A stretch of 64,000 nucleotides of DNA from Streptomyces humicola (lineage in GTDB: Bacteria; Actinomycetota; Actinomycetes; Streptomycetales; Streptomycetaceae). The notes under the pieces are model-generated. The model had not been told where the DNA came from, did no database searches, and saw only the letters and a list, made by a program, of their open reading frames with translations. The translations under genes were made by a program, and so were the position numbers. This document shows, one piece after another, positions 17,174-24,636 of the stretch (position 1 is its first letter; each line of letters starts with the position of its first letter). Where the stretch lies: assembly GCF_024436035.1 (NCBI RefSeq), contig NZ_JANFNG010000006.1, forward strand, positions 1 through 64,000, read 5' to 3'.

Positions 17174-17742
17174 GCCCCGCGAACTACGCACTCGCCGCCG
17201 CCGCTCTCGTACCGCTGGTGATGCTCACCGGGTGCGCGGAGGGCGGCGGCGTTCGTGTCGAGGGGCCCGCGTCCACATCCGTGGCGAGCCCGCCGGCGAG
17301 CCCCAGCCAGGAGCCGGCGGTCAAGGTGGACCCGATCCAGTTGCTCACTCACGACCCGAAGGTCGGCAGCGAGATCAAATCGGATCTCAAGCCGTGCGAC
17401 GGCCACGAATACCCCGTCGACACCTCATATGGGAATGTGACACGGGACACAGCACCCGATGTGGTGATAAATGTGTCGACCTGCGCAGACGGGGTCGGTC
17501 TCGGCAGTTACGTCTACCGTATGGAGAATGGCCAGTACGTCGATGTATTCGGTGACGAGCAGCCACCGGTCTATATCGACATGAACAACGGTGACCTGCA
17601 GCTGACGCGGCAGGTGTACGCGGCCGACGACCCTGTGTGCTGCCCTTCCGGTGAGGACGTGATCACGTACCACTGGGACGGCACTCGTTTCACGGAGACG
17701 TCGCGCACCCACAGCGACTACGGAACAAAGGCGAATGGCTGA
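17161..17742 (+). CDS. cseA: SigE-operon lipoprotein CseA
   Basis: A 193-aa lipoprotein. A type II signal peptide (basic MRR, hydrophobic ALAAAALVPLVML) ends in lipobox L-T-G-C with lipidated Cys25. A short linker and a mature domain containing the CCPSGEDVITYHWDG element (two adjacent cysteines) follow, which resembles the LppP/LprE-like secreted fold. In S. coelicolor CseA acts as a negative modulator of the CseBC signal. The GTG start lies inside the sigE 3' end, and its own end overlaps cseB by 8 nt (ATGGCTGA), so all are co-translated. Confidence 0.9.
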   Translation: MRRIGPANYALAAAALVPLVMLTGCAEGGGVRVEGPASTSVASPPASPSQEPAVKVDPIQLLTHDPKVGSEIKSDLKPCDGHEYPVDTSYGNVTRDTAPDVVINVSTCADGVGLGSYVYRMENGQYVDVFGDEQPPVYIDMNNGDLQLTRQVYAADDPVCCPSGEDVITYHWDGTRFTETSRTHSDYGTKANG

Positions 17743-18457
17743 GACGACGCATGTCCTCTTCGTCGAGGACGACGACGTCATCCGCGAGGCGACGACGCTC
17801 GCCCTCGAACGTGACGGCTTCGAGGTGACCGCGGTCCCGGACGGGATCACGGGCCTCGACTCCTTCCGGGCCCGGCAGCCCGACATCGCACTTCTCGATG
17901 TCATGGTGCCGGGCCTGGACGGCGTGAGCCTGTGCCGCCGTATTCGCGACGAGTCGACCGTTCCCGTGATCATGCTGTCGGCGCGCGCCGACTCGATCGA
18001 CGTCGTCCTCGGCCTGGAGGCGGGCGCCGACGACTACGTCACCAAGCCCTTCGACGCCGCCGTGCTCGTCGCCCGCATCCGCGCCGTGCTGCGCCGCTTC
18101 GACCACGCCTCCGGGGGCGCCGCAGGCGCCGGGTCCGGCTCGGCCGCGGCCCAGGCGTCACCGCAGTCCGACGGCTCCCTGCGCTTCGGCGACCTGGAGA
18201 TCGACACCGACGGCATGGAGGTGCGCCGGGCGGGCGAGGTGGTCTCGCTCACCCCGACCGAGATGCGGCTGCTGCTCGAATTCTCCGCCGCCCCTGGCTC
18301 GGTGCTCACCCGTGACCGCTTGCTGACCAGCGTCTGGGACTACGACTGGGGCGGTGACACGCGCGTCGTCGACGTCCACGTCCAGCGGCTGCGCACCAAG
18401 ATCGGCCAGGACCGCATAGAGACCGTCCGTGGCTTCGGCTACAAGCTGAAGGCCTGA
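17735..18457 (+). CDS. cseB: Response regulator CseB
   Basis: An OmpR-family regulator of 240 aa. The receiver domain has an acidic pocket EDDD at 11-14, phospho-acceptor Asp55 in ALLDVMVPG, and Lys in VTKPFD. A Gly/Ala/Ser-rich linker (about residues 128-147) leads to a winged-helix DNA-binding domain (LTPTEMRLLLEF, DTRVVDVHVQRLRTKIG). It is phosphorylated by CseC and activates the sigE promoter in S. coelicolor. It overlaps cseA and lies 5 nt ahead of cseC. Confidence 0.95.
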   Translation: MAETTHVLFVEDDDVIREATTLALERDGFEVTAVPDGITGLDSFRARQPDIALLDVMVPGLDGVSLCRRIRDESTVPVIMLSARADSIDVVLGLEAGADDYVTKPFDAAVLVARIRAVLRRFDHASGGAAGAGSGSAAAQASPQSDGSLRFGDLEIDTDGMEVRRAGEVVSLTPTEMRLLLEFSAAPGSVLTRDRLLTSVWDYDWGGDTRVVDVHVQRLRTKIGQDRIETVRGFGYKLKA

Positions 18458-18462
18458 CGGAC

Positions 18463-19746
18463 GTGACGCTGCTGCGCCGTCCCGGGCTGCGCTGGAAACT
18501 CACGGCGGCGATCGCCGCGGTTTCCGCGCTGGTCGCGCTTGCGCTCTCGATCGTCGTGCACAACGCGGCCGAGCTGTCCATGCTCAACAGCGCGCGCGAC
18601 GTCCAGGACACCCGCGTGCAGCTCGCGGCGAAGATCTACGAGTCCACCCACCGGCTGACGATCACCGCTCGGCTCAACGACCCCAAGCTGCCGGCCGGCC
18701 TGAAGGAGGCCGCGCGCAAGGGCCTGCGCGCCACCTACATCCAGGAGACGTCGGGCGAGCCGATCATCTGGGCCGAGACACCGCTCCCCGACAACACGAT
18801 CCTGTCGATCAACAGCCGCTTCAGCGACCGCGCAGCCGTCCTCGACGACCTCGACGGGGTGCTGATCGCCGGCTCGGTGGCCGTGGTGCTCGCCGGCTCG
18901 GCGCTCGGCGTGCTCATCGGCGGCCAGCTCTCCCGCAGGCTCCGCAAGGCCGCGGTCGCCGCCCGCGAGGTCGCCGACGGCGACACCCGGGTGCGGGTGC
19001 GCGATGCGATCGGGCGCCGCGTGCACGACGAGACCGACGAACTGGCGCGTGCGGTGGACGCGATGGCCGACGCCCTCCAGGAACGCCTGGAAGCCGAGCG
19101 ACGGGTCACCGCCGACATCGCCCACGAACTGCGCACCCCCGTGACGGGCCTGGTCACCGCCGCCGAACTGCTGCCGCCGGGCCGGCCGTCCGAGCTCGTA
19201 CGCGACAGGGCGCAGGCGCTGCGCACGCTCGTCGAGGACGTGCTGGAAGTGGCCCGCCTCGACGGCGCCGAGGAGCGCGCCGACCTGCAGGAGATGGCGC
19301 TGCCGGAGTTCGTCCGCCGCAGGGTGGGCGGGCTGGCACCGGACGCGACGGTCCAGGTGGTACGCGATGCGTGGGTGCACACCGACCCGCGCCGCCTGGA
19401 GCGGATCCTCGGCAACCTGCTGGCGAACGCCGGACGGTACGGCAAACCGCCCGTCGAGGTGGTCGTCGACGGGCCGGTGCTGCGGGTGCGCGACCACGGC
19501 CCGGGTTTCCCGCCCGACCTGCTGCGCGAGGGCCCGAGCCGCTTCCGCACCGGCAGCAGCGACCGCGCGGGCCAGGGCCACGGCCTGGGCCTGACGATCG
19601 CCACGGGCCAGGCGCGGGTGCTGGGCGCGGAGCTCTCCTTCAGGAACGTGCAGGGCGCCGACGGCGAGGAGGGTGCGAGCGGCGCCATCGCGGAGCTGCG
19701 GCTGCCCGAAGTCGTCCCGGAGGCGGATTCACGCCCTGGCGCATAG
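18463..19746 (+). CDS. cseC: Sensor histidine kinase CseC
   Basis: A 427-aa membrane kinase for CseB. The first membrane helix (LTAAIAAVSALVALALSIVV) is followed by an extracytoplasmic loop of about 90 residues and a second helix (GSVAVVLAGSALGVLIGG). A HAMP domain, the H-box DIAHELRTPVTGL with His221, and an HATPase domain (N-box RILGNLLANAGRYG, G-box DHGPGFP, GHGLGL) complete it. It senses cell-wall damage in S. coelicolor. GTG 18463 lies 5 nt after cseB. Confidence 0.95.
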   Translation: MTLLRRPGLRWKLTAAIAAVSALVALALSIVVHNAAELSMLNSARDVQDTRVQLAAKIYESTHRLTITARLNDPKLPAGLKEAARKGLRATYIQETSGEPIIWAETPLPDNTILSINSRFSDRAAVLDDLDGVLIAGSVAVVLAGSALGVLIGGQLSRRLRKAAVAAREVADGDTRVRVRDAIGRRVHDETDELARAVDAMADALQERLEAERRVTADIAHELRTPVTGLVTAAELLPPGRPSELVRDRAQALRTLVEDVLEVARLDGAEERADLQEMALPEFVRRRVGGLAPDATVQVVRDAWVHTDPRRLERILGNLLANAGRYGKPPVEVVVDGPVLRVRDHGPGFPPDLLREGPSRFRTGSSDRAGQGHGLGLTIATGQARVLGAELSFRNVQGADGEEGASGAIAELRLPEVVPEADSRPGA

Positions 19747-19778
19747 TCCGGGCGCATGGCGTCCTGCTCGTGGCCCGG

Positions 19779-20129
19779 CTACAGGTCGTGGGCGCGCGGG
19801 TGAAGCGGCTCGTACAGGGAGAGTTCGCTCCCGCCGGGCAGACGGAAGCTCGTGACGCGTCCCCAGCGCTCGTCGCGAATGGGCCGGGTGAATTCGACGT
19901 CCTGCTTTCTGAGCTCGGCCACGGTCGCCTCGACGTCGTCGCACATCAGCATGACCTCGTGCGACGGCGCCCCCTCGGCCGGGTGCATGGCGAGCTCGGC
20001 CGGCGGGGCCTTGAAGATGAGCCATCCGTGCCCGGCGTCGACCTGCGGGTAGCCGAGCACATCCCTGAAGAACGCCCGGTCGGCCTCCGCGTCGCGGGTG
20101 TAGATCACCATGTGTACGCCGTTGATCAC
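19779..20129 (-). CDS. VOC family (glyoxalase/bleomycin-resistance fold) protein
   Basis: A 116-aa single-module VOC protein with two beta-alpha-beta-beta-beta repeats: MVIYTRDAEADRAFFRDVLGYP, and VEATVAELRKQDVEF then GSELSLYEPLHPR. Members act as dioxygenases, isomerases or drug-binding proteins; a function cannot be assigned. GTG 20129 follows TAGTGT (20141-20136) by 6 nt, indicating a leaderless mRNA. Its promoter overlaps the left edge of the FAD-monooxygenase remnant on the other strand. It converges on cseC. Confidence 0.85.
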   Translation of the reverse strand: MINGVHMVIYTRDAEADRAFFRDVLGYPQVDAGHGWLIFKAPPAELAMHPAEGAPSHEVMLMCDDVEATVAELRKQDVEFTRPIRDERWGRVTSFRLPGGSELSLYEPLHPRAHDL

Positions 20130-20141
20130 GTATGGACACTA

Positions 20142-20665
20142 CTCCAAGAGCATGCCGATGCCGTCGAGGAGGCGTTGCAGGCCGAAGTCGAAGAGGGCGT
20201 GATCGCACACCGTTTCGCCGGCGCCGGATGGGAGGTGCCGCGTCTGCTGGCGGCGATGCGCAGCGCCTCCGACTTCTTCTTCGACTCCATGGGACAGGTG
20301 AAGCTGCCCGCCTGGTCGCGCGGCCGCGCGGTGCTGGTGGGCGACGCCGGGTACTGCCCGACGCCGCTCACCGGTCTCGGCACCAGCCTGGCGCTGGTCG
20401 GCGCCTACATGCTCGCCGGTGAACTCGTCGCCGCCGACGGCGACCACCGCATCGCCTTCCCGCGCAACGAGCGGCTGATGCGCCCCTACGTCAGCCGTGG
20501 CCAGCAACTGCCGCCCGGCGGCGTGGCGGGATACGCCCCTACGAGCACGCTCACCATCCGCCTGCGTGCCCTGTCGATGCGCTCGATGAACCGCTGGCCG
20601 ATGCGCCGGTTGCTCTCCGCGCCGTTCGACAAGGCCGGCGACATCGCTTTTCCCGCCTCCTACCG
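20142..20665 (+). pseudogene. 5'-truncated remnant of an FAD-dependent monooxygenase
   Basis: One plus-strand frame encodes a recognisable C-terminal half of a PHBH-type flavin monooxygenase. It shows HRFAGAGWEVPRLLAAM, then the FAD-binding motif GRAVLVGDAGYCPTPLTGLG, TSLALVGAYMLAGELVAA and the usual C-terminal helices ending near DIAFPAS. The N-terminal GxGxxG dinucleotide domain (about 170 residues) is absent: the homology starts where the VOC gene promoter begins. No start codon or ribosome binding site serves it, and the frame runs on into the antisense of the glycosidase gene. It is a decayed gene fragment. Confidence 0.8.
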
Positions 20666-22897
20666 TCACTGGACGAGGGTCCAGGTCTGGTTGGAGCCTG
20701 AGTCCGACGGCCACTGCAGCACGGCGGCGCCGTTGGACAGCGAGCTGTTGTCGAGGTCGACGAGGTCGCCGTCGTAGACGCTCTTGAACTGGACGAGGTT
20801 GGGCCCTGCGTCCACCAGCGTCCAGCGGGAGTTGCTGCCGCCGTCGTCGTGGTACTGGATCAGCTGCGTCCCCTCCGCCGTCGTCGGTCCCGGTATGTTG
20901 AGCAGCTTGCCGCTGTGGGCGTTGACGATGGTGTAGCTTCCGTCGCTCTGCAGGTCGAACGTCCACAGCTGGTCGGACTGACCGTTGTCCTGCCACTGCA
21001 GGATGTCGGCGCCGTCAGCCGTCGAGTCGCCGTTGACGTCCATCCGGCCGTCCGTCGCGCCGTTGACGAGCTTGTACTGGGTGCCCGCGGCGGGGACCGG
21101 GACGAGCTTCCACTGCTGGGTGGTGGCAGCCGACGACGGCTCCTGCACCACCGACGACCCGCTGGTGCCGATGTTCTGGCCGTCGTAGCGCGAGGTGATG
21201 GTGTAGGTGCCGCTGCCCGTGGGGGCGATCTGCCACTGGGAGTTGGAGCCATGGTCGTCGTGGTACTGGATCAGCTGGGTACCCGATGCCGTCGTGGGCC
21301 CGGGGATATTGACCAGTTTGCCGCTGCCCACGTTGGCGACCCGGTAGGAGCCGTTCCCGGCCGGCGCGAGCTGCCACTGCTGGTCGGCCGCGCCGTCGGC
21401 CGGCTGCTGGACGATGCCGGCGCCGTCCGCGGCCGAGGCGCCGCTGACGTCGAGATACTGACCCGACGAGACGTTGACGACGTTGTAGTGCATCGTCGTG
21501 AAGCCGTCACCGGTGCCCGGGGTGATCCGCAGCAGCCGTGAGGCGTGCGGGTTCAGCGTCGCGCTGAACCCGCCCGACGACGTGCCGAGGTCGCTGTTGC
21601 TCCACACGTCCTGGACGTCGGCTGATCCGCTGAAGCCGAGGTCGGGGAAGTGGGCGGTCACGGTGGCGGAGGAGGAGCCGAGGTTGAACAGGCCCACGGT
21701 GTAGCTTCCGTCCGCGTTCGCGGCGTACCAGACCTGCTGCTGCGACAGCTGGTCGACCGGCCGCGCCGGGTTGCCCGCCTGGTCCACCGCGATGACGTTG
21801 CTGTTGGTGAGGAGCGACAGATCACCCGAGTCGAGGTTGGTCAGATCGGTGCCGAGCAGCAGCGGGGCGCCCTCGATGGCCCAGAAGGTGAGCTGGGTCC
21901 GGCGTTCGTCCGTGGTCAGGCCGTCGTTGCTGCCGTTGCCGACCTCCAGGGAGTCGAGATCGTTCCAGCCTCCCGGCCCTGCGTACGCGATCCACTTGGG
22001 CACGATGGAGAAGCGGGAGGCGACGTTCGACCAGTCGGTGAGCGGATAGGAGGAGCCGTTCGTACCGCAGTAGCACTCGATGTCCCCGGAGATCCGCCAG
22101 CCGTTGGCGTACTGCTTCCACAGCGAGCCGTTCTTGGGGTCGAGATTGTTGGAGAGCCCGAGGTAGATCGGCCGACCCGTCTGCTGCAGCGCCTGCGACC
22201 AGTGCTCGATGTCGGGGATGTCACCGTCCCCGACGCCGTCGATCTTCAGGTAGTCGACGCCCCACGACGCCAGCTCGTCGGCCCAGGAGTTGAGGTAGGC
22301 CTGAGCCGCGGCGGGGTTCTTGTTGTAGTCGATGTAATACATCGACCCGCTGCCGTAGTTGTAGTTCGTCTCGTAGTCCGTGGTGTCGGAGACGATGTCC
22401 TGGGCGTGGTAACTGGTGCCCTCGATCGGGCTGTTCTGCTGGTACGCGGCAACGGGGATGCCGGGCGTGAGGTACATGCCGAACTTCTCGCCGAGGCCGT
22501 GGACGTACGAGGAGACGGCGGCCATGCCGTCCGGGAACTTGGTGGAGTCGGGCACCCAGCGGCCGTAACCGTCCACGGTCGTCGACGGGTTGAGATACCA
22601 GAAGTCGTCGAGGTTGACGTAGGTGTAGCCGTGTGCGACCAGTCCGCTGGTCTGCATGGCCTTGGCCTCGGCCTCGATCTTCGCCTCGGTCGGATCGCTG
22701 CGCAGGTAGCTCCAACTGCTCCAGCCCATCGGCGGCGTCGCGGCGACGCCGTTCGCCTCCGCATGCGCGACTGCCGCCGTACCGAGCGACAGCGGTACGA
22801 CGGCAGCGACGGGCAGCACGAGCGTGAGCAGACAGCGGCCGATCGCCCTCAACGGTCCGGGTCTGAATGACGGTCTGAACGACGTGAGAGATGGCAC
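20666..22897 (-). CDS. Secreted GH27 alpha-galactosidase-type glycosidase with ricin-type lectin domains
   Basis: A 743-aa exported enzyme. The Sec signal peptide (LTLVLPVAAVVPLSLGTAAVAHA) is followed by a GH27 TIM barrel starting TPPMGWSSW. The nucleophile region is WGVDYLKIDG, the acid/base region WRISGDIE, and GPGGWNDLDSLEVGN is conserved. A beta-sandwich and two ricin-B/CBM13-like lectin domains (QXW repeats such as ADQQWQLAP and SNQTWTLVQ) follow. It probably hydrolyses alpha-galactosides or beta-arabinopyranosides from plant polymers. GTG 22897 has GGAGG 10 nt upstream; further upstream ATG starts are less likely. A -35/-10 promoter and a leader hairpin precede it. Confidence 0.88.
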   Translation of the reverse strand: MPSLTSFRPSFRPGPLRAIGRCLLTLVLPVAAVVPLSLGTAAVAHAEANGVAATPPMGWSSWSYLRSDPTEAKIEAEAKAMQTSGLVAHGYTYVNLDDFWYLNPSTTVDGYGRWVPDSTKFPDGMAAVSSYVHGLGEKFGMYLTPGIPVAAYQQNSPIEGTSYHAQDIVSDTTDYETNYNYGSGSMYYIDYNKNPAAAQAYLNSWADELASWGVDYLKIDGVGDGDIPDIEHWSQALQQTGRPIYLGLSNNLDPKNGSLWKQYANGWRISGDIECYCGTNGSSYPLTDWSNVASRFSIVPKWIAYAGPGGWNDLDSLEVGNGSNDGLTTDERRTQLTFWAIEGAPLLLGTDLTNLDSGDLSLLTNSNVIAVDQAGNPARPVDQLSQQQVWYAANADGSYTVGLFNLGSSSATVTAHFPDLGFSGSADVQDVWSNSDLGTSSGGFSATLNPHASRLLRITPGTGDGFTTMHYNVVNVSSGQYLDVSGASAADGAGIVQQPADGAADQQWQLAPAGNGSYRVANVGSGKLVNIPGPTTASGTQLIQYHDDHGSNSQWQIAPTGSGTYTITSRYDGQNIGTSGSSVVQEPSSAATTQQWKLVPVPAAGTQYKLVNGATDGRMDVNGDSTADGADILQWQDNGQSDQLWTFDLQSDGSYTIVNAHSGKLLNIPGPTTAEGTQLIQYHDDGGSNSRWTLVDAGPNLVQFKSVYDGDLVDLDNSSLSNGAAVLQWPSDSGSNQTWTLVQ

Positions 22898-22914
22898 GTG
22901 TAACGCACCTCCAA

Positions 22915-22933
22915 GAGGCCGCCGGTTGGCCTC
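22915..22933. promoter_or_regulatory. Inverted repeat in the glycosidase leader
   Basis: GAGGCC (22915-22920) and GGCCTC (22928-22933) flank a 7-nt centre, directly upstream of the GGAGG ribosome binding site. It may be an operator for a sugar repressor or a leader hairpin; no regulator is encoded nearby. Confidence 0.35.
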
Positions 22934-22973
22934 AACACCCAACAGAACCGCACGGATTCGCACGGCCCGCGTC

Positions 22974-23002
22974 ATCACAGCGCCGCCCGCGACCCCTGTC
23001 AA
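22974..23002 (-). promoter_or_regulatory. Sigma-70-type promoter of the GH27 gene
   Basis: On the minus strand TTGACA (23002-22997) and TGTGAT (22979-22974) are separated by exactly 17 bp, close to the HrdB consensus. Transcription should begin near 22967, giving a leader of about 70 nt. Confidence 0.65.
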
Positions 23003-23024
23003 GAGTTCTGGTTGACTTGCGCAG

Positions 23025-23678
23025 GTGACCGGTTACGACGTGCTGTGTGTCTTCTGCGGCCCCGACGGCACCCATGGCAACGAGCTCGGAGTCGTACGCG
23101 ACGGAGCCCGCATCCCCGGCCGGGCCGAACGTCAGGCCCTCGCCGGGACGCTGGGCTTCAGCGAGACGGTCTTCGTCGACGATCCCGAACGCGGCGCCAT
23201 CGACATCTATACGCCGACGTCACGGCTGCCCTTCGCAGGACACCCATGCGTCGGGACGGCGTGGCTGCTCGACGTGCCCGAACTGGTTACGCCCGCAGGG
23301 GTGGTCGGCACCCGGCTGGACGGCGAGTTCACCTGGATCGAGGCGCGCCCCGAGTGGGCGCCGCCGCGCACACTGCGGCAGTACGGCACGGTGGAGGAGG
23401 TCGACGCGCTGCCCGTGCCGCCACCCGGGGAGTGGATCTACGCGTGGGCCTGGCAGGACGAAGCGGGCGGCCGCGTGCGGGCCCGCGCCTTCCCCGGCCG
23501 CGACGACGGCATCGACGAGGACGAGGCGACGGGCGCGGCGGCGCTCCTGCTCACCGCACGCCTCGCACGAGCGCTCAACATCGCACAAGGGCTCGGCTCG
23601 CAGATCCTCACGGCGCCGATGCCGGACGGGTTGATCGAAGTGGGCGGCCGGGTGCGGCTGCACAGGACGATGGCCTAG
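23025..23678 (+). CDS. PhzF family protein (isomerase/epimerase-like)
   Basis: A 217-aa protein with the two-domain diaminopimelate-epimerase-like fold. It shows the N-terminal catalytic-glutamate region (GTHGNELGVV), RLPFAGHPCVGTAWLL, and the second phosphate/substrate loop DEDEATGAAALLLTARL. It is shorter than the usual 270-300 aa PhzF proteins, a recurrent short subtype. The substrate is unknown; true PhzF acts in phenazine synthesis but no phenazine genes are nearby. GTG 23025 has no clear Shine-Dalgarno. It is divergent from the GH27 gene and convergent with the acetate transporter across a terminator hairpin. Confidence 0.82.
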   Translation: MTGYDVLCVFCGPDGTHGNELGVVRDGARIPGRAERQALAGTLGFSETVFVDDPERGAIDIYTPTSRLPFAGHPCVGTAWLLDVPELVTPAGVVGTRLDGEFTWIEARPEWAPPRTLRQYGTVEEVDALPVPPPGEWIYAWAWQDEAGGRVRARAFPGRDDGIDEDEATGAAALLLTARLARALNIAQGLGSQILTAPMPDGLIEVGGRVRLHRTMA

Positions 23679-23720
23679 CAGGACTATGGCCACGCAGGAC
23701 GATGCCTAGGGCGCCCGGGT

Positions 23721-23762
23721 GGAGTGCCGCGCCGGACGGTACGGCGGGCGGCGCGGCACTCC
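23721..23762. terminator. Bidirectional terminator between PhzF and SatP-like genes
   Basis: A 14-bp perfect stem, GGAGTGCCGCGCCG (23721-23734) with CGGCGCGGCACTCC (23749-23762), around a 14-nt loop. It sits between two convergent genes, so it can serve both. Confidence 0.75.
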
Positions 23763-23776
23763 GCTCGCACCGCGCG

Positions 23777-24424
23777 TCAGGACCCGAGCGGCCAGGTCGG
23801 GAGCACGGTCTTCTTCCACGTTGCGTTGGTGACGACGGCGAAGGAGGCGTACCAGGCGAGCACGGCGGTGACGAGGCCCACCCATCCGCCGACCTTGTTC
23901 CAGCCGGTCGACTGCGCGAACGCACCGATGGTCAGGAAGAGGAAGGTGAGGGTGAGGGCAAAGAAGACGGCGAACACGGAGCCGTTGACGCGTGCCGCGC
24001 CGACCGTCATGTAGGCCGTGAAGACGGTCCACGCCAGCAGGTAGACCCCGGTGGCCTGGTAGGCGTGGGCAGCGTCCAGGTGCGGCGCGATCCGGCTGAT
24101 GTAGAACCAGAACGAGAGCCAGAAGGCCCCGAACGAGGCGAACGCGGTGGCGGCGAAGGTGTTGCCGCGCCGGAACTCCCACATGCCGGCGAGGAACTGC
24201 GTGGCTCCGCCGTAGAAGAGCGCGAGCCCCAGCACGACGCCCTGGACGGAGAGGCTGATCAGGCCGGCGTTGAAGCAGCTCAGCACGAACGTCGTCATGG
24301 CGAACGCACCGAGTCCGAGCGCTCCGGGATCGGCGACGGACGGAGAGGCGGGCTGGGAGAGGGATGAGGCGGACGAGGGGGATGAGGTGACGGGTTCAGG
24401 CGTTGCGGGTTCGGAAATTGCCAC
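23777..24424 (-). CDS. GPR1/FUN34/YaaH (SatP) family acetate transporter
   Basis: A 215-aa six-helix membrane protein. After a Ser/Pro-rich N-terminus comes the family motif in the form DPGALGLGAFAMTTF, where NPAPLGL is usual. Then follow ALFYGGATQFLAGMWEF, GNTFAATAFASFGAFWLSF and four more helices. Members carry acetate or succinate across the membrane, by proton symport or as channels. GTG 24424 follows a GGAAAGGA ribosome binding site. Its role beside the secreted glycosidase may be carbon uptake, but that is only positional. Confidence 0.9.
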   Translation of the reverse strand: MAISEPATPEPVTSSPSSASSLSQPASPSVADPGALGLGAFAMTTFVLSCFNAGLISLSVQGVVLGLALFYGGATQFLAGMWEFRRGNTFAATAFASFGAFWLSFWFYISRIAPHLDAAHAYQATGVYLLAWTVFTAYMTVGAARVNGSVFAVFFALTLTFLFLTIGAFAQSTGWNKVGGWVGLVTAVLAWYASFAVVTNATWKKTVLPTWPLGS

Positions 24425-24579
24425 GACTGGATCCTTTCCGGGACGTCCTGTCCGCCCTCCATGCTAGGACGAACCGGCCAAGTCGGACCCTCTCCGTTTA
24501 TTGAATTCTCGATTACGCGATATGCGGCGATTACTTATACTCTGTCCCGTAATGCGTAATTCACGAAAAGCAAGAGGCC

Positions 24580-24611
24580 GGCCCCGGAACCGTTTCGGCG
24601 GTTCCGGGGCC
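24580..24611 (-). terminator. Intrinsic terminator of clpC
   Basis: GGCCCCGGAACC (24580-24591) pairs perfectly with GGTTCCGGGGCC (24600-24611), extendable to 13 bp over a 6-nt loop. On the minus strand it lies 26 nt after the clpC stop and is followed by a T-rich stretch (TCTTGCTTTTC). Confidence 0.82.
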
Positions 24612-24636
24612 GACCCCTTGATGAGCGATTGCGCGC

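Noticed and set aside
23040-23678. PhzF as part of a phenazine cluster
   Set aside because: No other phz genes nearby; the short PhzF subtype is widespread outside phenazine producers.
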